Position numbers and translations under genes: made by a program. A DNA stretch of 34,668 nt from positions 1-34,668 of the IMG/VR virus record IMGVR_UViG_3300020404_000089; one strand, 5' to 3'. The notes under the pieces were generated by a model that had not been told where the DNA came from, ran no database searches, and worked only from the letters and a program-made list of their open reading frames with translations. Origin of the DNA: a virus. Positions 1-9,711 of the stretch are shown here, piece after piece (within the stretch, counting starts at the first letter, position 1; the number at the start of each line of letters is the position of its first letter).

Positions 1-21
1 GCGTAATCTATCTTTGTTCAT
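1..21 (-). CDS. 5' end of a gene running off the left edge
   Basis: An ATG at 21-19 overlaps the TGA stop of the preceding gene in an ATGA arrangement. AGGAAGG lies about eight bases upstream, so a new gene probably starts here. Only seven codons are visible (MNKDRLR). The protein cannot be identified from this. Lysozyme-type genes of marine phages can start in a similar way, but that is only a guess. Confidence 0.55.
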
Positions 22-3000
22 GGTGTTGTCCTTCCTAATTGCTGCGCCAACGCTTGTGTCGCAGGGTCAGGTAATAAAAGTGGTGAAACTTGTGCCGCCG
101 TACCTGAAGTTGCGGCTTGCACATTTGGAACTTGAGAAGTTACTGTTTGAGCCACAGTTTGAGCAATAGGCGCAGCCTGTGACACTGCGGTATTTGCTAA
201 TTCTTTTACTTCTGGTGGCATCTTTGTAGGACCTTCATCCGATCTACCTAATGTTTGAAGAGCTTGTTGTCCACTCGTTTGAATTATTTGAAGAGCCTGT
301 CCTATCTTATCCGCACCAGGTTGACGACTCGCTAACAAAACCTTTAACACAGCAGGACGGCGTAATGCATTTGACATCGCTAGATAAAATGCGGCGGCTG
401 GAAGCGTGGCTAAAGGTGCTGTAAGCATGCCATAGATACCTAACCCAATAGCAATTTGAGGTGCTGCAAGACCACCCTTACCAGCGATTGGAGCATTGGA
501 TACAGCCACCATATTGTCCGCTAGTTTAAAAAGATCATTAGAAACCTGCTTGCCAAACATGGCCTCCATTGACTCTCTGCCATACCCCTCTAATGTGCTT
601 TGTAATTTAGATCCCAGTCTTCCAGAGACAAAAGCCTCACGAAATGCAGGAGAGTCAACATCACCAAGAGATCTAAGAATACGACCCATGGCAGCCTGTT
701 CTACAGCCGCTACAGACTGTTCACTTATTTCTCCAAACTGACTAGCAAGGACAGGTTGTCCGTCCGCACCAGCCGCACGAATTTTAATTCTGCCTGATTT
801 AAATTGCCTGATCTTTTCTGCATTGCCTCTTTGAAAAATCGCACTAACTATTCCTTCAGAGTCATTTTTCGACAATGCTTGCAAAAAGCTATTTTCATTA
901 AATCCGGCTCTGGTAGCTAATGCTTCATTAACACCTCTTATGGTATTGGCTATACTATCATCAGCAAATTGATTGAGAACCGCAGGATCAAACTCCGTAC
1001 CTGTTTGCTTTAACAGTTGCGTTAATCTATTCATTTCACTTACTTCGCCTTTGAATAGAACCTTCGCTGTTGAACCAAGACCCTCTATTCTTTGTGCTAA
1101 TTTAATGCCGTCTATTACCTCTACACCGTTCTTAACGGTTTTATTTGTTGGATCAGCAAGTTCGCGTTCTAACCAAGACCTAGCCAATTGCTGTCTTGAG
1201 GCTTCCTGTGCGGCGGCACCCTGACCCCTAGCTTCAGCGGTTTTTGCGGCCTTATCTTCAGCTTGTTGTATTCTTTTACTAATTTCTCTTTTAGTATTAT
1301 TGTCTGGAAGACTGTCTCTGTATGCCTTTGCCTCGCTCAAAGACATCTTCCGACCTCCTGGACCAGGAATCGAGGCTCGTGCTAAAGTTGCCTCACCAGC
1401 CTCTAGACCTTCTACTAAAGGAGTGCCACGAATAGCGCGGAAGTAACGCCGCAACTTTTCTGGTGAGTTTGCTTCTATTAACTCATCCATAAATTTGGTT
1501 GCATCAATATCTATACGTCCAGCTTGTGTCTCTTTATACAACTTTTCTACCACTGGATCTCCAAATCTACGCATTCCTCTTTCGTAATATTTACGAGAGC
1601 GTTGCATAAGATTTAAACCTTCACGAAGTTGAGTAAGAGTTCCCGTGGTCGGTGTAGAAGTAAATTCCATGCCGCTTTGATTTAACAAAGTGCGTAATTT
1701 TTGTGCTTCAGTCTCACTCAATTGCCCTGTCAACTCTCTGCCAGTAACGCTTTTTGGATGTGACTTACCAAAGTGAGCAAGAACTAGATTAAGATTTTGT
1801 TCTCCCGCAAAGAAAGCATCGTCCACAGAGGCTTTCAACGCCGCTTGATTACCTCCAGCAACTGTTGCCTTAAACTCATCACTGTAACCGAGATTACGAA
1901 CAATCTGACGAACAATGTGAGCGTCTTCTGGACTAATATATGCAAAGGCAAGAGCCTGTTGTCTAGACATAGACTCTCCTCGTTTAGCGGCCTCAGACAC
2001 AACTTTGCTAATAGATTCTTCAACAATCCTGTATAGTTGCGTGTTATTTAATTGATCTGCTTCAGGACTGGTACGAGAAATTCGATCTAGAACTTTCTTT
2101 ATTCCTGACACAGGAATGATTCTGTTGTTTTCACCCAATGCTCTAGACGCAGCGGTAAATAACCCATCAGCTTGTTCGTCAAATACAGTTTTTGAATTAA
2201 CTAAAGACTGAATTGACTCTTTGCTTAATTTTTCACCACGGCGTAAAGGTTCAATGATAGCCTTGATGCCTTCTTCAATCTCTGTATCTAACGCTCGTTG
2301 AGCCGCTTGTACAGATTGACCAGACGTAGTGAACATATTTTGAATATCTTGTTTTACAACTCTTTCAAGATTATCTAATGCCACATCATCAACAGTGCCC
2401 ATGGCTTTCAATTCAGCTTTTATCAATCGCAGGTTTTCATCTGCGGCTTTTTGATTAGGAAACACACCCTCATAAATAGCTTGAAGACGATTTAAAACAG
2501 GGCGCACACCAGGTGCGGCACCTTCAACCGTTGGACGAAACTTCTGTTTAATCAACTCTCTACCTTGTGCTCTAGCCGCCTCTGCTTCTGCACTGCCAGA
2601 ACCTTTTAAGATTCGACCAAAGATACTAGAGATGCCACGACCAAGAACTTCTCCTGTGGCTCCAAACACACCCTCATATGCGGCATCACGAAGTATCTCA
2701 TCCCGTGATTGACGTTGATATCCTAATGAAGTTTCATACGCTTCATCAGCCAGCTTTGCCAATCCCATGGTTACACCAACCGCAGGTGCGGCAAGCAAGA
2801 ACCCAGTGCCAGAAAGCAATATGCCTGCACCAATACCTGCCGCTAGTGGTACACCCGATGCCCCTGCAAAGTCCGCTACGTCATATCGAGACAGACCTTC
2901 TTCATCAATAGCTAGTTCTTTTCCCTCGCCTAAACCTAACTTTTGACGACCACCTTGAGTCAGTATGAATCGACCACCTTCATCTTGTCTGAAACTCTGC

Positions 3001-3374
3001 GCCCCTATCTTATCTGTGAGATAAGCAATTTTTTCTTCCTGAGTCTCTCTGGCTCCAAGTCCTGCACGCAGTTCAAAATCTTTTAGTCCAGTGAAATAAT
3101 CGACATTCGGATCCATCAAAGTGCGGTCAGCCGGTGACAGAGGTGCTCCAGTTTTCGGGTCTATGCCAGCGGCTTCCTTTGCAGCGGCGTATGCTGCAAT
3201 CTCATCTGCCGAGGCAGTAGCCATGTCAATTTCAGTTTGATTTGTAGAGACACCGGCTTGTTGTGCAAAATAATTCGCTAATTGACCCAACTCCTCTTGA
3301 GTCGGTTCTTCTCCTGCGATCTCTACTTGCTCTATTTCTTTTGAGTACGGATTCTCAATTTTAACTACAGCCAT
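18..3374 (-). CDS. Large internal virion protein candidate, 1118 aa
   Basis: This is the largest protein of the window. It is rich in Ala, Gln, Glu and Lys and looks mostly helical. There are two long hydrophobic stretches: one at about residues 172-206 (AGIGAGILLSGTGFLLAAPA) and one at about 965-1000 near the C terminus. The acidic N terminus reads MAVVKIENPYSKEIEQVEI. I see no catalytic motif and no lysozyme or transglycosylase signature. Its place at the end of the structural operon, after the hub-like gene and three other Ala/Gly-rich proteins, fits a podovirus internal core or ejection protein, in the position of T7 gp16 or P22 gp16/gp20. The hydrophobic segments would suit insertion into the host envelope during DNA entry. 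That role is inferred from size, composition and position. Start: ATG at 3374, 11 bases after the upstream stop. Confidence 0.7.
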   Translation of the reverse strand: MAVVKIENPYSKEIEQVEIAGEEPTQEELGQLANYFAQQAGVSTNQTEIDMATASADEIAAYAAAKEAAGIDPKTGAPLSPADRTLMDPNVDYFTGLKDFELRAGLGARETQEEKIAYLTDKIGAQSFRQDEGGRFILTQGGRQKLGLGEGKELAIDEEGLSRYDVADFAGASGVPLAAGIGAGILLSGTGFLLAAPAVGVTMGLAKLADEAYETSLGYQRQSRDEILRDAAYEGVFGATGEVLGRGISSIFGRILKGSGSAEAEAARAQGRELIKQKFRPTVEGAAPGVRPVLNRLQAIYEGVFPNQKAADENLRLIKAELKAMGTVDDVALDNLERVVKQDIQNMFTTSGQSVQAAQRALDTEIEEGIKAIIEPLRRGEKLSKESIQSLVNSKTVFDEQADGLFTAASRALGENNRIIPVSGIKKVLDRISRTSPEADQLNNTQLYRIVEESISKVVSEAAKRGESMSRQQALAFAYISPEDAHIVRQIVRNLGYSDEFKATVAGGNQAALKASVDDAFFAGEQNLNLVLAHFGKSHPKSVTGRELTGQLSETEAQKLRTLLNQSGMEFTSTPTTGTLTQLREGLNLMQRSRKYYERGMRRFGDPVVEKLYKETQAGRIDIDATKFMDELIEANSPEKLRRYFRAIRGTPLVEGLEAGEATLARASIPGPGGRKMSLSEAKAYRDSLPDNNTKREISKRIQQAEDKAAKTAEARGQGAAAQEASRQQLARSWLERELADPTNKTVKNGVEVIDGIKLAQRIEGLGSTAKVLFKGEVSEMNRLTQLLKQTGTEFDPAVLNQFADDSIANTIRGVNEALATRAGFNENSFLQALSKNDSEGIVSAIFQRGNAEKIRQFKSGRIKIRAAGADGQPVLASQFGEISEQSVAAVEQAAMGRILRSLGDVDSPAFREAFVSGRLGSKLQSTLEGYGRESMEAMFGKQVSNDLFKLADNMVAVSNAPIAGKGGLAAPQIAIGLGIYGMLTAPLATLPAAAFYLAMSNALRRPAVLKVLLASRQPGADKIGQALQIIQTSGQQALQTLGRSDEGPTKMPPEVKELANTAVSQAAPIAQTVAQTVTSQVPNVQAATSGTAAQVSPLLLPDPATQALAQQLGRTTP

Positions 3375-3385
3375 GTTTTTTACCT

Positions 3386-5560
3386 TTAGTTAAAACGAAG
3401 AACGCCGTCATCGCCTTTGGTCACACCAATCGTTGTTCCGATGCTCAATTGACCAGGGAGGAGGCCTGCTTCTGAAAGTCTGCCTCTAGCAGGACTTAAC
3501 GACCCAATCGCTGAAACCTGTGTGCCAGGCTGGTATACGCTCATAAGATTTGTTTCAACAAGTTGCATTTGAGCAAAATCTTTCTTTTGAGCGTTTCGCA
3601 TTTGAAGAGCCGCGCCTTGTAATCTTTTAAGCATGGTGTCTTTATCTTGTGTGACAAAAGTAAAAGCCCCACCATCTATGGCTCCTTCACCAAAATATGC
3701 AGTAATCAAAAAATCAACGTCACGATTTGAGATTGAGTTTGCAGATTGAGTAGATCCCACCGTGTTAGGAATCATCAACTGAAGTGCTTGTCTCATGGCA
3801 CTTCTAGCTTGATCCTTAGTCTCATACTTCTTCCCAAAGTCAAAGCCAGCAAAGTTTCCAACTTTGTTGAAAAAATCCATAGCTCCAGCTTTAAATCCAG
3901 TTACGTTGCCTTTGGCAACATCAACCATAACGTCCTCTAAAAGGTCAACGGCTTGCTCTGATTTAATCACATTGTCCACGGCTGTAGTGTATGTCTCCTG
4001 CTGTTTGCTTAACTCAGACATGCTGATCTGCCCAGCTTCAAATTGAGACTTTGCAATAGCGGCGTTAGCTTTAGCTCGTGCGCCAAGTGCGGTTACCATG
4101 GCAGAACTAACCAGTCCAGAAGGCATTTTGTTGTCCTGAATGTCCGCAACAGTTACTTCTACATCTTCAAATGCACCATACTTACGTCCTCGATATGTTC
4201 CGCCCTCTTCTCCAAAGGTATATGCCTTTGTGCCTCTTCGTTCTCTGCTTATTAAACGTTGTTCTGCCTTTTGTTTACCAACTTCACCAAGACCATATTG
4301 CAGTGCAGAGAGTTGAACTTGACGATTAAACTCATCCCTCTTTGCCTTATCTTTAATGAACATATCCGCACCTTTTTCAAAAGCGTTTGCTATGTTCTCA
4401 AGGGCATTAGGACTTTTACCCGCTGCCATGGCAAAACCAATTTTTGCCAAAGCAAGACCTTTATCTAAACCTTCATATTGAGGTGCATTTTGCGTGAACT
4501 CATTCATAAGTTGTTTTAATGACGCTTCTTGTTGTTCTGGAGTGCCCTCATTGATAATTTTCTCTATCTCTTCCGCACTTTGTGGGACAATATTTCCCTT
4601 CTGACCCTGTTGCATGCGAGATTGTTCTGTCAAAATACGCTTTTGATCTTCCGTTGAATCTTCTTTCTTTTGATCTTCCCCTAATAGACCAGATGTTCCT
4701 TGTGTGAAAGCAAGCTCATCAGGTTTTTCATTAGGATCTACTGGTGCGCTTGAAGACGGATCCATATCTGTTTTCATAGCCGCATCTGCAATAGCAATTC
4801 GCTCCATCATTTCGGTAGGGGTCTCTGGACGCGGTTTTGACTTTGATCCAGGTAAACCAATCTTTACGCTTATGTCTGGTGCTGTTCCTGCTGGAAGTGG
4901 AGGCGGTTTTGATCCGCTTTGAAAACCTGGAAGAGTCATTAAATCAACACCAAGTAAATCGTCAGGGAAAGGTTTGTCTCCTTTATTTAAGCTATCTATA
5001 ACACCTGGAGTTAGAACCTCAGGTCCAGGTTTGGTTCCAGCACCTATATTTTGAGAAGATACAAATGGAGAAAGTGCTGCTGCTGTCGCAGTTCCAGCTA
5101 AATCTACGAGTTGCCCCGTTCCTTTTGCAATTTCTTGTAAAGATCGAATACCTAATTTAGAGGAGTCTGGACCTACCGCTCGTCCAACGGCACCACTTAT
5201 CCCTTTATCAGAATCAAGCAAACCACTTATTCTTTGCCCTGTAGTTTGTGGTCTAGAGGCTTCTCTTATTGCAGCGGCTTCAATTTCTGACATTGAAATT
5301 GGTGGTTTTCGATTCCTATTAAAAGGGATCAAAGGGCGAGGCGATGTACTTGTATTCGTGTTCGTGTTGCCACGAAGTGCGTTTAATACTCCACTAAAAC
5401 TATTTGGAGCGTTCATAAATCTTTGAAACATGTTTCCTTGATGAGTGTGCCCGACAGGACCACCAGCATGAAACTTTTGAACAGGCATAATACCCGCCGC
5501 TCTGTTCAAAGCATTACGGGCGTTACGAGGCTTGAACATCTTACGATTAAGTACGCTCAT
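3386..5560 (-). CDS. Virion structural protein, Gly/Pro/Lys-rich N terminus, 724 aa
   Basis: The N-terminal ~60 residues are basic and include a PVQKFHAGGPVGHTHQG stretch. A low-complexity Pro/Ser/Gly-rich region with KPRPETPTEMMERIA follows. From about residue 330 onward the protein becomes helical (Glu/Gln/Ala-rich), with EGLDKGLALAKIGFAMAAGKS followed by a long amphipathic segment. The C-terminal part has FLITAYFGEGAIDGGAF. I do not recognise a Pfam domain. Similar mixed disordered/helical proteins sit near the end of structural modules in pelagic phage genomes. An internal virion or ejection role beside the 1118-residue protein is the best inference. It overlaps the preceding gene by four bases (ATGA), suggesting coupled translation. 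Confidence 0.65.
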   Translation of the reverse strand: MSVLNRKMFKPRNARNALNRAAGIMPVQKFHAGGPVGHTHQGNMFQRFMNAPNSFSGVLNALRGNTNTNTSTSPRPLIPFNRNRKPPISMSEIEAAAIREASRPQTTGQRISGLLDSDKGISGAVGRAVGPDSSKLGIRSLQEIAKGTGQLVDLAGTATAAALSPFVSSQNIGAGTKPGPEVLTPGVIDSLNKGDKPFPDDLLGVDLMTLPGFQSGSKPPPLPAGTAPDISVKIGLPGSKSKPRPETPTEMMERIAIADAAMKTDMDPSSSAPVDPNEKPDELAFTQGTSGLLGEDQKKEDSTEDQKRILTEQSRMQQGQKGNIVPQSAEEIEKIINEGTPEQQEASLKQLMNEFTQNAPQYEGLDKGLALAKIGFAMAAGKSPNALENIANAFEKGADMFIKDKAKRDEFNRQVQLSALQYGLGEVGKQKAEQRLISRERRGTKAYTFGEEGGTYRGRKYGAFEDVEVTVADIQDNKMPSGLVSSAMVTALGARAKANAAIAKSQFEAGQISMSELSKQQETYTTAVDNVIKSEQAVDLLEDVMVDVAKGNVTGFKAGAMDFFNKVGNFAGFDFGKKYETKDQARSAMRQALQLMIPNTVGSTQSANSISNRDVDFLITAYFGEGAIDGGAFTFVTQDKDTMLKRLQGAALQMRNAQKKDFAQMQLVETNLMSVYQPGTQVSAIGSLSPARGRLSEAGLLPGQLSIGTTIGVTKGDDGVLRFN

Positions 5561-6444
5561 GAGCCTCCCCCAAACATGTTATTCAAACCGCCAAATATAC
5601 CGCCCTGACCAAACGCACCAGCTTGTTGCAGACCCGCGATGCCCATGCCTATACCGCCTATCTGTGACAACATGCTAGGTGACGGTGCGGTCTTACTGGT
5701 AATCGTACTAGTTGTAGACGGTACGCCTCTGAATATATCCGACATGAATCCAATCCGTTGATAGGGTTCATAAGAACGTTCAAGAGCCGTGTTGCGTTGT
5801 GCATCAAGCTCGGCCTGTTGTTGCTGTTGCTCCATGCCGCCAAGCTGTGACAGGATTCCAATGTCACGCTGTTGTGCGCCTTGTGCCGATTCACCCATGG
5901 CTGCCTGCTGGAGTCCGAGTTTACCAAACAATTCACCTGCCTGCTGTGAGCGGTCTTGCGCCGACTCAAACGCCTGTGCTCTGAGCTGCGCCGACTGTCT
6001 TGCAAACGCATCTTGTGTATTACGTTGTAGTTCTTGGTTTGCAACGGCCTGACGAGATCCACCAAATGCACCTGCTTGTACCGCCGCTGATCCGATACGT
6101 TGACGCTCCATATCTGACTGTCTTTGTAAATCAGACAAACTCTGATCAATCACATCCTGTGTATAAGGAGACATATATTGCTGGTATGCACCTGGTTGCA
6201 AGGATGCTACGCCTTGACCCAAGGTCGCCGCACCTGCCTGCATCATGGGTTGATACGCACCAACACCGGTAATTCCTAAATTAATAGCCTGCTGTTGTGC
6301 AGGTGTAAAACCCTGTATCTGTTGTGCGGGTATGGGCACAGGCTGATTGGCTAACGTGCCCGTGCTTGCAAGAAGATTTTTAAGAAAGGTTTCCTGATAA
6401 CCTGGCAGTACGGTAACCTGTTCGGTGCGGACTGTATCGACCAT
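5557..6444 (-). CDS. Gln-rich virion structural protein, 295 aa
   Basis: The N terminus has VLPGYQETFLKNLLAS followed by QQIQGFTPAQQQAINLG, a pattern I recall from many pelagic phage structural regions. The middle (about residues 110-225) is strongly helical and Gln/Ala-rich with a GMEQQQQQAELDAQRN run. The last 45 residues are Gly-rich (GGIGMGIAGLQQAGAFGQGG). The gene lies between two other Ala/Gly-rich proteins. An internal virion protein or small ejection protein (compare T7 gp14/gp15 position) is likely but unproven. Another, unrelated frame is open at 5658-6149 inside this gene and is treated as a shadow. The start overlaps the previous stop by one base. Confidence 0.65.
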   Translation of the reverse strand: MVDTVRTEQVTVLPGYQETFLKNLLASTGTLANQPVPIPAQQIQGFTPAQQQAINLGITGVGAYQPMMQAGAATLGQGVASLQPGAYQQYMSPYTQDVIDQSLSDLQRQSDMERQRIGSAAVQAGAFGGSRQAVANQELQRNTQDAFARQSAQLRAQAFESAQDRSQQAGELFGKLGLQQAAMGESAQGAQQRDIGILSQLGGMEQQQQQAELDAQRNTALERSYEPYQRIGFMSDIFRGVPSTTSTITSKTAPSPSMLSQIGGIGMGIAGLQQAGAFGQGGIFGGLNNMFGGGS

Positions 6445-7235
6445 TATGCCATCCTCTCAAACTTATCCATCATGGCGTACATGCGCTTGGCACCCACATC
6501 GGCGTTTCCATTACCCGCGCCTTTTACCGCCTTGTTTGTCATTACGAACTCATCGTTAGAGAGCCGTGCTTCCTGTACCTTCTTACCATTCTGGAATATG
6601 CCTGCCTTTATGCTGTCCGAGGTTCCAGTGCCAGGCCCCTCGATACGACCACCCATATTCAATGACACAATGCCACCACCTGCCATCATCATGGCTTGCT
6701 CTCGCCTACTGGTGATAGCCTCTTCCAACTCCTCGGCTGTGTCATACGCGATTCCTGTTTCCTGATCTATAAACAAACCCTTGATAGGCGTGCCCTTGTA
6801 ATCAGGACGGGATTCAAGTTCCAACGGACCGCTGTCTTTATCGTCGTCACCACCGAGTAATGAACCACCTAATGTAGCAAGAAGAGATACATCACCAAGA
6901 CCAAGACCTGTATTGAATATGCCGCCTTTTTTCGCTGCTTCTGTAGCAACTTTTGCCGCTACATCCTTCGCACCAAGTTGTCCTGCCTGCATACGAGCCT
7001 GATCTGCTAAAACACGTTTTGTTGCTTCATCTGTGGCAACGGATCCGGCGGCAGACTGCATTCCGCTACCAAACAGAGAACCAACGCCTTGCCCCATCAC
7101 ACCAGCAAGAGCGGCATCCTTAATATCTCCACCAGCCAACAATGTCGCGATACCAGAGCCGATACCTGGACCTACTCCGGTCATTGTACCAACGATACCA
7201 CCCACTATCGGTGCGATTGATTTAAGAAAACTCAT
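6444..7235 (-). CDS. Virion structural protein with GRIEGPGTGTSDSI / LSNDEFVM module, 263 aa
   Basis: The first ~60 residues are hydrophobic and Gly-rich (IVGGIVGTMTGVGPGIGSGI), giving one or two possible membrane-inserting segments. A central Ala-rich helix comes next. The C-terminal ~80 residues carry GGRIEGPGTGTSDSI, then LSNDEFVMTNKAV and GAKRMYAMMDKFE. That C-terminal module is familiar from marine phage internal or structural proteins; its function is not known to me. A small membrane-active ejection protein is plausible from size, hydrophobic N terminus and neighbours. Start: ATG at 7235, preceded by AGAGGTGA. Confidence 0.65.
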   Translation of the reverse strand: MSFLKSIAPIVGGIVGTMTGVGPGIGSGIATLLAGGDIKDAALAGVMGQGVGSLFGSGMQSAAGSVATDEATKRVLADQARMQAGQLGAKDVAAKVATEAAKKGGIFNTGLGLGDVSLLATLGGSLLGGDDDKDSGPLELESRPDYKGTPIKGLFIDQETGIAYDTAEELEEAITSRREQAMMMAGGGIVSLNMGGRIEGPGTGTSDSIKAGIFQNGKKVQEARLSNDEFVMTNKAVKGAGNGNADVGAKRMYAMMDKFERMA

Positions 7236-7312
7236 ACTTCACCTCTAAGATATTGACACTGTAACAGAACCGAGGGCTGTTGTCGCTACATTACTGTTAC
7301 CAAAAATAGACC
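7236..7312 (-). other. 77-base gap, reads open in the -1 frame after the upstream stop
   Basis: This gap has no start codon of its own that gives a useful ORF. In the -1 frame relative to the upstream 75-codon gene, the sequence stays open past its stop and encodes a peptide ending NVATTALGSVTVSIS before a TAG at about 7247. This style of sequence occurs in beta-strand repeats of marine phage proteins. It may be a remnant or a frameshift extension. The base sequence also holds the SD for the next gene. Confidence 0.35.
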
Positions 7313-7540
7313 TTATGCTACCTTTACAGTACCGGAATCATTATACAGCGTCCCCGTTTCAAGTCCAGTGGCGCTTGTGGGCAAGTCTGTTATTGTTATA
7401 GTCGATGCCCGTAGGTCACCTGGATTACGCTCCTGTTCAATAAAAATCTCCAGTGCCCGAATAAGGTCAGACATGTAACCCATATCGTATTCCTGCGGAG
7501 CTTCCGGCAGTCTTGGCGGCGGCGTTTGATTGCTAGACAC
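7313..7540 (-). CDS. Small structural-region protein, 75 aa, GTG start
   Basis: The start is GTG at 7540-7538, overlapping the TAG stop of the hub-like gene (TAGTG). A strong GGGAGG lies just upstream, which fixes the start. The protein has a Pro-rich N terminus (PPPRLPEAPQEYD), a helix (MSDLIRALEIFIEQE) and a C-terminal stretch ending TGTLYNDSGTVKVA. I recall short genes of this kind next to the hub/nozzle gene in pelagic phages. The function is unknown; a small tail or ejection accessory is possible. The sequence after its stop stays open in the -1 frame. Confidence 0.6.
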   Translation of the reverse strand: MSSNQTPPPRLPEAPQEYDMGYMSDLIRALEIFIEQERNPGDLRASTITITDLPTSATGLETGTLYNDSGTVKVA

Positions 7541-9711
7541 TAGCGCCTCCCATCCTGACGTACGTCAACTCTAGGACTACCAAGCCGCCACTTAGCTCCA
7601 AGTGCAGTTGACTCGACTCTTAATGCAAAAGACCGACCTCGGGCACGGACAAACAACTGTTTTGTGTACTCTTCCACAGGAGTAGTTTGTGTTCTTGTTG
7701 TCGTAGATGCCGCTGTGTTTCCAAAATCTTCGCCAGGAAAATCTCTTGATTTGATAGTGAACGTGGCTTGTGGAGTAGATATAGCAGTAGAACCAGAGAA
7801 ACTTAGGTCAGGTATAACCCTTCTAACATAAGCAAAGTGATCCCCATCTCCTATATCCATTACGGCTGACTCTATAAATGATGTCATTGCGTTGCCATCA
7901 TCATCATGTCCGAACTCTTGGTTGTACACATATCCGGATTCTGTAGCCAAGGGAAAGGGCCGAGTACCGCGATCCAACCACGCACTTCTTGCTAACGTAC
8001 CGAAGTACCATAACTTTTCTAAGTAGTTGTACACCACATAACGGTCATTCTCTGTTGATTCAGATGCTGGGTAGAACCAGAACACCTCACTGAACTCAGA
8101 GTTCACCCCACCATATATCTTGTCACTCTGTTCCAGATTGATATCATTGAATACTTTGTCCTTGACAGTGCATGGTAACTGAGCTGTCTGACCAGCGTAG
8201 ACATAGAAGTTATCGTCACCCATCCAGAACACAAAATCTTCTGTAGCAACAGCGGCGTTTGGTCCGGCGATGGTTATGTTGGATGCAAGCTGCTGTAGAC
8301 CGAAAGTAAAAGGAGGACCTATAAACCTCATGGAGGTTAACGCAGTGTCAGTCCATATCAGGATCTCACGCTTTGTCTCAATGGCCTTAACAAACGTAGA
8401 CCCCGAGCCTAGGCGTAAATCCCCAGCAGTGTTAGTCGCAGTAGGATACCAATCAATTGGGTTCTCTTGACTGGCGAAACGTATTAACAACGGATCTTGG
8501 ATTCCGTCTCCTTGTGCGTCTGTCGCACCACCAAGGCCATCACAACCAAAAGCAAGAACGTGACGATCTCTGTCTGACACCATGATCTGCTTACAAATGG
8601 TGGGTACACTTCTCTTTGTGCCTGATCGAGTAGACAGTTCTACTGCTCTGGCTCCCGTGCCAGTAGATTTGTCCCAGTAGAACACACCGGAGTCACGAGG
8701 ATTTATAAGGAGATCTTCTCCGAAATTGTCATGCGACCACAGACGTATCTGTGTAGTGGTTGATAGACCACCAGAAGCTGCAACACCCCACCCAGAAAAA
8801 TCATCCGCTGGATCAGCGTTACCCTTGGCTAAAAGCACTAAACTTCCATCCACATGAGTAGCCGCAGTTGTGCCAGAGTGCCCACGAGTACAGCCCGTTA
8901 AATCATTGCCTGAAATACCACCAACAAGGATTAACTCATTGTCAATCATTACAATGTCAGTAGCCACAATGCCTGTGGTGCTGGTTACAGTAATGGTGGT
9001 GTCACTATTTGAAAGAGTGCCGCCCTCGTTGACCGTTGTCTGTAGTGGTGCTGAAGTTCTACCACCATACAAACCTGCGCCCCAACCTGTACCACCAACT
9101 GTAGTATTAAGACCCACGTTGATCTGATAGTTGCCTACCGTGTTACTGCCGCCGTTACCTGTATCAGAACCATTGGATGTTACTGCAACTCCGAGAAGAT
9201 CTTTAGCTGTAATTTCATAGGTGCTGCCGGAAAGAACCTGATCAACACTATATTCCTGATTTAGTACGGTGGCAGTTATGTTTCCGCCAAGACTTGCGGC
9301 GCTGGAAAAAGTAACAAAGTCTCCAGCCACTGCACCGTGGTTAGTGTGAGTTACAGTAATGGTACTGGAAAACGGTGCTGATGTTGTTGCGGCAAAGGTA
9401 ATAACACCTGCACTTGTAGGAGAGCCAGTGCGAATAGGGGTTATATCATTGAATGTACCGCCTTCTTCTAAATAATATTTTAAGTTCGTGCCCAATCCAA
9501 GAAAATTAGATCCATCAAGAGAGATCCAGTTGTGTAAAGCACGGCAAGTGCCTAGAAAAGTTGAGCTACTGTACTTTGCCCAACCTCCTATTTTTTCAGG
9601 ATAGCCTAGACGAAAGCGTACTTTATCACCATCTCTCCACCCACCTTCATTGGAATACGCTGTAAGATCCTGTACAAGCCCGGGTCTGAATTGTAGTTTT
9701 GTTAGCGGCAT
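7540..9711 (-). CDS. Tail hub/nozzle-type protein, 723 aa
   Basis: The N terminus reads LQFRPGLVQDLTAYSNEGGW followed by DGDKVRFRLGYPEKIGGW, a signature I associate with large tail hub or nozzle proteins of short-tailed marine phages. The body is beta-rich with aromatic residues. At about residues 230-290 there is an inserted beta module, TITVTSTTGIVATDIVMID, followed by DLTGCTRGHSGTTAATH. That module resembles one in the 350-residue fibre protein at 19322-20374. The C terminus ends in a repeating beta pattern with VRARGRSFALRVES. The likely role is the lower tail platform joining the adaptor ring to fibres, comparable in position to T7 gp12 or P22 gp10. The comparison is structural inference only. 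TAATG overlap with the upstream gene. Confidence 0.7.
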   Translation of the reverse strand: MPLTKLQFRPGLVQDLTAYSNEGGWRDGDKVRFRLGYPEKIGGWAKYSSSTFLGTCRALHNWISLDGSNFLGLGTNLKYYLEEGGTFNDITPIRTGSPTSAGVITFAATTSAPFSSTITVTHTNHGAVAGDFVTFSSAASLGGNITATVLNQEYSVDQVLSGSTYEITAKDLLGVAVTSNGSDTGNGGSNTVGNYQINVGLNTTVGGTGWGAGLYGGRTSAPLQTTVNEGGTLSNSDTTITVTSTTGIVATDIVMIDNELILVGGISGNDLTGCTRGHSGTTAATHVDGSLVLLAKGNADPADDFSGWGVAASGGLSTTTQIRLWSHDNFGEDLLINPRDSGVFYWDKSTGTGARAVELSTRSGTKRSVPTICKQIMVSDRDRHVLAFGCDGLGGATDAQGDGIQDPLLIRFASQENPIDWYPTATNTAGDLRLGSGSTFVKAIETKREILIWTDTALTSMRFIGPPFTFGLQQLASNITIAGPNAAVATEDFVFWMGDDNFYVYAGQTAQLPCTVKDKVFNDINLEQSDKIYGGVNSEFSEVFWFYPASESTENDRYVVYNYLEKLWYFGTLARSAWLDRGTRPFPLATESGYVYNQEFGHDDDGNAMTSFIESAVMDIGDGDHFAYVRRVIPDLSFSGSTAISTPQATFTIKSRDFPGEDFGNTAASTTTRTQTTPVEEYTKQLFVRARGRSFALRVESTALGAKWRLGSPRVDVRQDGRR

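Noticed and set aside
1-21. Lysozyme gene at the left edge
   Set aside because: Seven codons are not enough to identify a family.
5658-6149. Second minus-strand frame inside the 295-residue structural gene
   Set aside because: Its product is a mixture of basic and Ser/His-rich residues with no motif, and the enclosing gene has a recognisable pattern and coupled ends.
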